Shown here piece by piece: positions 60,728 to 64,000 of a stretch of 64,000 nucleotides of DNA; within the stretch, counting starts at the first letter, position 1, and every line of letters starts with the position of its first letter. The notes beneath the pieces were generated by a model. It was not told the origin of the DNA and ran no database searches. It was given only the letters and a program-made list of their open reading frames with translations. The translations under genes were made by a program, and so were the position numbers. The stretch is from Candidatus Roseilinea mizusawaensis (GTDB lineage: Bacteria; Chloroflexota; Anaerolineae; J036; Brachytrichaceae). Location of the stretch: contig JAEANN010000056.1 of the NCBI GenBank assembly GCA_016841965.1, positions 1-64,000 on the forward strand, written 5' to 3'.

Positions 60728-62501
60728 GTTACACGCATGTCGGGCACAGCCTTGTCGCAACTTTAACATTCTCGGGCTTGTCACCATAATCGATCCGCGC
60801 GATGGCCGCGAGAAGGTTATCCTGTCGAACTTTGCCTCGGGGACGACCGGCAATCTGGTGCTCGTCGATCCAGATGCAGCGGATGAAGCGGCACGCGCCG
60901 GTGAGTCTATCCCCTTGCCGGGCGATGAGGGCGCCTGGGCGTTGCTCACGCTGAACGATGGCCGCCTGCTGGTGGGAACCTGTCCGCGCTTTGGTTATCT
61001 GCACAGCCTCGATCTACGTTCGCGCACCTGGGCCGAGCCTTTGCGCGACCCGCACGAGTTGTACATCTGGAACCTTGCGCCGGGTTCGGATGGCATGGTG
61101 TATGGCGGCACCTGGCCCGGCTGCGCGTTGCTGCGCTATGACCCGGCTGCGCATCGGCTCGACAACCTGGGCTGCGCCTCCGACAACCCCGACAACGCCT
61201 ACACCCGCACCGTGTATGCGCTGCCCGGCCGGCTGCTCATCGTCTGCGGCTATGCTGATCCCCATTTGACGGTGTGGGATCTGGGCACGGGCGAGCATCG
61301 CCGGTTTGGTAAGCCCGGCGCGACGGTGCGCCAGGTGAACGCCCGTTTTGTATGCCTTGAAACGGGCGGTGACCTGGAGTTCTATGACGCGCACACCCTC
61401 GAACCCCTGGCGGATGATCTGCGCGACGCCTTGACGCCGCAACGCCGATCGGTGTTGCCATCTGCCAACTGGTCGGTCGGTCTACGAGATGGCCGGCTGT
61501 TTGTGGTGCGCGGGCAGGAGTACGCCATTGCAGCTGCGCCAGGCCGGCCCCAGACGCAGCCCGCGCTGACGCCTATTCCGACCGAGCGACCCGGCACCCG
61601 CATTCACACGCTGATCTCCGACACGCAAGGCCGGCTGTGGGGATCGTCCGCCTTCGGCCAAACCATCTTTCGCTACGACCCGGCCAGCAGCGAGGTGTGG
61701 AACTCGCAGGTGGTGTGCGATGCCGGCGGCGAGGTGTATGGGATGGCTTTCGTTGGCGGCCGGCTGTTCATGGCTGCCTATGCCGGCGGCGATCACATCG
61801 TATACGACCCGACCCAACCGTGGAACCAGATCGACAACGTCAATCCGCGCGCATTGGAGCCGGTGCGCCCGGCGCTGATTCGTCCTTCAGGCCGCAGCGT
61901 GATCGGCCCGGATGGCGCGTTCTGGACCGGCTGGATGGCTGCCTATGGCATGTATGGGGGCGGGCTTTCGCGCGTCGATCCTGTCGCCGGGGTGGTGCAG
62001 TGCTGGCGCGATCCAATTCCTGCTCAGGCGATCATCGGCCTGACGGCGGGCGCGCACTGTCTGTACTTCATCACCGGCGGGCAGGCCAATGGGCTGCCGG
62101 AGAAAACGGAACCGTTTCATTGCGTAGCGTGGAGCGTCGAGGGCCGCATCTTGCATGAGCGGGTGTATGAAGCCGGCGCCCACCTGCGGGCAATTTGCGC
62201 CACACCGGCCGGCGTGGCGCTGGCCGTCGATCGGCGTCTGGAACTGCTCGACCCCCAGACGTTGGAGGTGCTGAGCGCGATGACGTTGCCGGCGGCATGT
62301 CAGACGGTGCTGGCGTGGGGGGATGACGACCTGGCTATATTCTGTGGCGCGCAGGTGTTGCGCGCGCAGCCGGCGACCGGCAGGCTGACGCCGGTGTGCG
62401 ACTTGCCCGGCGACGTGTATGCCGCCACGTTCACGCCGGCCGGCGATTTGTATTTTGCTCACGAGCGCGACCTGTATCGGTTGCCGGCAGGGGCAGGGTG
62501 A
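60724..62501 (+). CDS. Beta-propeller-like repeat protein with a probable frameshift near its start
   Basis: From 60780 a 573-residue frame encodes repeated blades with W, G-G and D-P positions (L-L-V-G-T-C, M-V-Y-G-G-T-W-P-G, G-R-L-W-G-S-S, D-L-Y-F-A-H). This fits a propeller of the NHL/PQQ-like kind. No start codon precedes it in that frame before non-homologous DNA. An ATG at 60724, overlapping the hydrolase stop, opens M-S-Y-T-H-V-G-H-S-L-V-A-T-L-T-F-S-G, then stops at TAA 60787. A single lost base at about 60777-60779 would join the two. Function is unknown. Confidence 0.7.
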
Positions 62502-62602
62502 ACGCATTGGACTATCGGGTCGAAAGTTGACGCGCTAGAACACGCAGCTCACTTGCCGATGAGTAGCCGGTCAGCATCGCTGGATCAACACAACTCTGGC
62601 GC

Positions 62603-62968
62603 CTAAAAGCGAACCCGATTCGCGGTCCTGCCAAAGATTGGCAACAGTGCCACACGCCCACGTATGGCATTCGCAATCCCGATGATCCAGGCAAACACGC
62701 CGAACACATAGGCAACGATGACCAGAGCAAAAAGCGCGTTGCTGATAATGAACGTATACGGAATCCAGCCTGATAACCATGCGATCGCTGACCAGCCGAT
62801 GAACGTCGCGATTAAAAAGACAACCAGTCCAATGCCTTGCTTCAAGTGAAACACCGCGAAAGCGTCTTTTCGTCGTGCCAAGAGCACGTAGAGCCAACCG
62901 ATAATAGGGACGTAGGCGAGTGCGCCTGCTGCGCGCGATGATCCGTCTATCATCGGAGCATTTGGCAT
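62603..62968 (-). CDS. Small membrane protein, DUF4870-like
   Basis: A 121-residue protein with three to four hydrophobic segments and an F-A-V-F-H-L-K-Q-G motif after the first, as in the DUF4870/Tic20-like family. Function is unknown. It starts 3 bases after the ABC ATPase stop, so the two are co-transcribed. Confidence 0.8.
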   Translation of the reverse strand: MPNAPMIDGSSRAAGALAYVPIIGWLYVLLARRKDAFAVFHLKQGIGLVVFLIATFIGWSAIAWLSGWIPYTFIISNALFALVIVAYVFGVFAWIIGIANAIRGRVALLPIFGRTANRVRF

Positions 62969-62971
62969 GGT

Positions 62972-63988
62972 TTACCCTCCGATCCCTTTCAAGTGCAGCT
63001 CTTCGGCAAAGTGGCAGCTCACCAAGTGCCCGGGCTCCACCTCACGCAAATCCGGTACACTGACCCTGCATTCTGGGCGCGCGTAGTTGCAACGCGGGTG
63101 GAAGATACATCCCGTCGGTGGGTTGACTGGACTGGGCACCTCGCCTTGCAGCTTGATGCGGTTCGGTTGAATGTCAGGGTCCGCTGGTGGAATAGCTGAT
63201 AACAGGGCCTCGGTGTAAGGGTGCAGCGGGTTATGCAACAGCTCCTCAGTTCTTGCCATCTCGACGATCTTGCCCACGTACATCACGGCGATGCGGTCGG
63301 AGATGTGTTCGACCACAGATAGATCGTGCGCGATAAAGATCAGAGTCAGGCCCAGTTTTTCTTTCAACTCTTCAAGCAAGTTGAGCACTTGCGCCTGCAC
63401 CGACACGTCCAGAGCGGACACCGGCTCGTCGGCGATAACCAAGCGCGGATTGAGGGAGAGGGTGCGCGCTAAACCGATGCGTTGCCGTTGGCCGCCAGAG
63501 AATTCATGCGGATAACGGTTCATGTAGTTCGGGTCGAGGCCGACTGCGTGCATTAACTCGGCCACACGCGCCTCAGCTTCTTTGCCGTGCGCGACGCCGT
63601 GAATCTCCAGCGGCTCACTGATCAAATCCTTGACAGTTAAACGCGGATTGAGCGAGCTGAACGGATCCTGGAAGATCATGCGCATCTCTTGCCGAATCGG
63701 TTTCATCTCTCTGTTACTGATGCGCGCGATATCCACCCATTCGCCGGTCTTGCGTCGGAAGCGAATCTCGCCGCCGCTTGGGTCATACAAGCGCAGGATT
63801 GTCCGACCTACAGTGGTTTTTCCGCACCCACTTTCTCCCACTAGGCCGAGCACTTCGCGTTCGCGCAAAAATAGGCTGACGCCATCGACTGCCTTTACAT
63901 ATCCGACCACGCGCTGCAAAAGACCGCGGTAGAGCGGGAAATACATACGCAGGTTGCTGACTTCCAGGATTAAGTTCTGTCTGTCCAC
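62972..63988 (-). CDS. Oligopeptide-type ABC transporter ATPase, OppF/DppF
   Basis: A 338-residue ABC ATPase. Walker A is G-E-S-G-C-G-K-T-T, the Q-loop is [11 protein letters not shown], the signature is F-S-G-G-Q-R-Q-R and Walker B is [12 protein letters not shown]. The OppF-type C-terminus has the cysteine cluster G-C-I-F-H-P-R-C. The GTG at 63988 is the probable start; a TAG lies four codons above it at the window edge. It may energise the OppB/OppC pair at 21756-23583 or an importer beyond the window. Confidence 0.93.
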   Translation of the reverse strand: MDRQNLILEVSNLRMYFPLYRGLLQRVVGYVKAVDGVSLFLREREVLGLVGESGCGKTTVGRTILRLYDPSGGEIRFRRKTGEWVDIARISNREMKPIRQEMRMIFQDPFSSLNPRLTVKDLISEPLEIHGVAHGKEAEARVAELMHAVGLDPNYMNRYPHEFSGGQRQRIGLARTLSLNPRLVIADEPVSALDVSVQAQVLNLLEELKEKLGLTLIFIAHDLSVVEHISDRIAVMYVGKIVEMARTEELLHNPLHPYTEALLSAIPPADPDIQPNRIKLQGEVPSPVNPPTGCIFHPRCNYARPECRVSVPDLREVEPGHLVSCHFAEELHLKGIGG

Positions 63989-64000
63989 TGTGATCGTCTA

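Noticed and set aside
60585-60779. The first 65 codons of the long propeller frame as a real N-terminus
   Set aside because: They overlap the hydrolase remnant in another frame and show no propeller pattern; a start at 60724 with a one-base shift fits better.

Overview
This 64 kb window is high-GC bacterial chromosome with no integrase, transposase, phage gene or CRISPR array. The best guess is Chloroflexota (Anaerolineae/Caldilineae-like). This is inferred from the style of the genes: exported proteins with Thr/Pro-rich linkers, a [VL]P-type aromatic C-terminal octamer on two exported proteins, a small one-TM protein with a TP-rich tail, an oligopeptide-type sugar importer beside an enolase-superfamily enzyme, a fused E1 alpha-beta 2-oxoacid dehydrogenase, and a GT-C/GT4 pair. 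No rRNA or other decisive marker is present, so the assignment is tentative.

Layout. 2-5296: the 3' part of a giant exported protein made of fibronectin-III-like repeats. 5376-8911: a sugar-phosphate isomerase-like enzyme (minus), then a YceD-like protein, the main sigma factor and a 2-oxoacid dehydrogenase E1 beta (plus). 8962-15325: a plus-strand catabolic and housekeeping run with an M20 hydrolase, an MDR dehydrogenase, the threonine-to-glycine pair Tdh/Kbl, a Uma2-fold protein, a low-molecular-weight phosphatase and uridine kinase. 15349-18212: strong terminator, MFS exporter and a bacterial eRF1-like (baeRF/Balon-type) protein. 18372-24361 (minus): FadR-type GntR regulator, two importer permeases, solute-binding lipoprotein and an enolase-superfamily sugar-acid dehydratase. 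24728-32833 (plus): DeoR regulator, fused E1 alpha-beta, E2, fucose-isomerase-like protein, another E1 beta and a VOC protein. The two regulators are divergent and face a shared 366-bp control region, so the two blocks look like one sugar or sugar-acid uptake and oxidation module.

32840-44813: GH1 glycosidase, FemX-like transferase, tRNA-Pro(CGG), an orphan LivF plus N-terminally truncated LivG, MurJ, CTP synthase with a probable leader attenuator, and a four-subunit 2-oxoacid:ferredoxin oxidoreductase operon. 44854-54681: PolX, PHP phosphoesterase, RidA, a NahK-like kinase, two M42 peptidases, an exported M28 peptidase, and a Ser/Thr kinase divergent from an FHA-winged-helix protein. 54647-63988: GT-C and GT4 glycosyltransferases, a DinB remnant, class II HMG-CoA reductase, a methyltransferase, a decapitated isochorismatase-like gene, a frameshifted beta-propeller gene, a small membrane protein and an oligopeptide ABC ATPase.

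The most unusual layer is not a gene. Several families of 7-14 bp tandem repeats are scattered between genes. Some also sit inside reading frames (GT-C transferase, HMG-CoA reductase, MurJ) as in-frame low-complexity peptides, and one supplies a stop codon. Other points of interest are the Balon-like factor, the kinase/FHA-regulator pair, the shared C-terminal octamer and a cluster of decaying genes.
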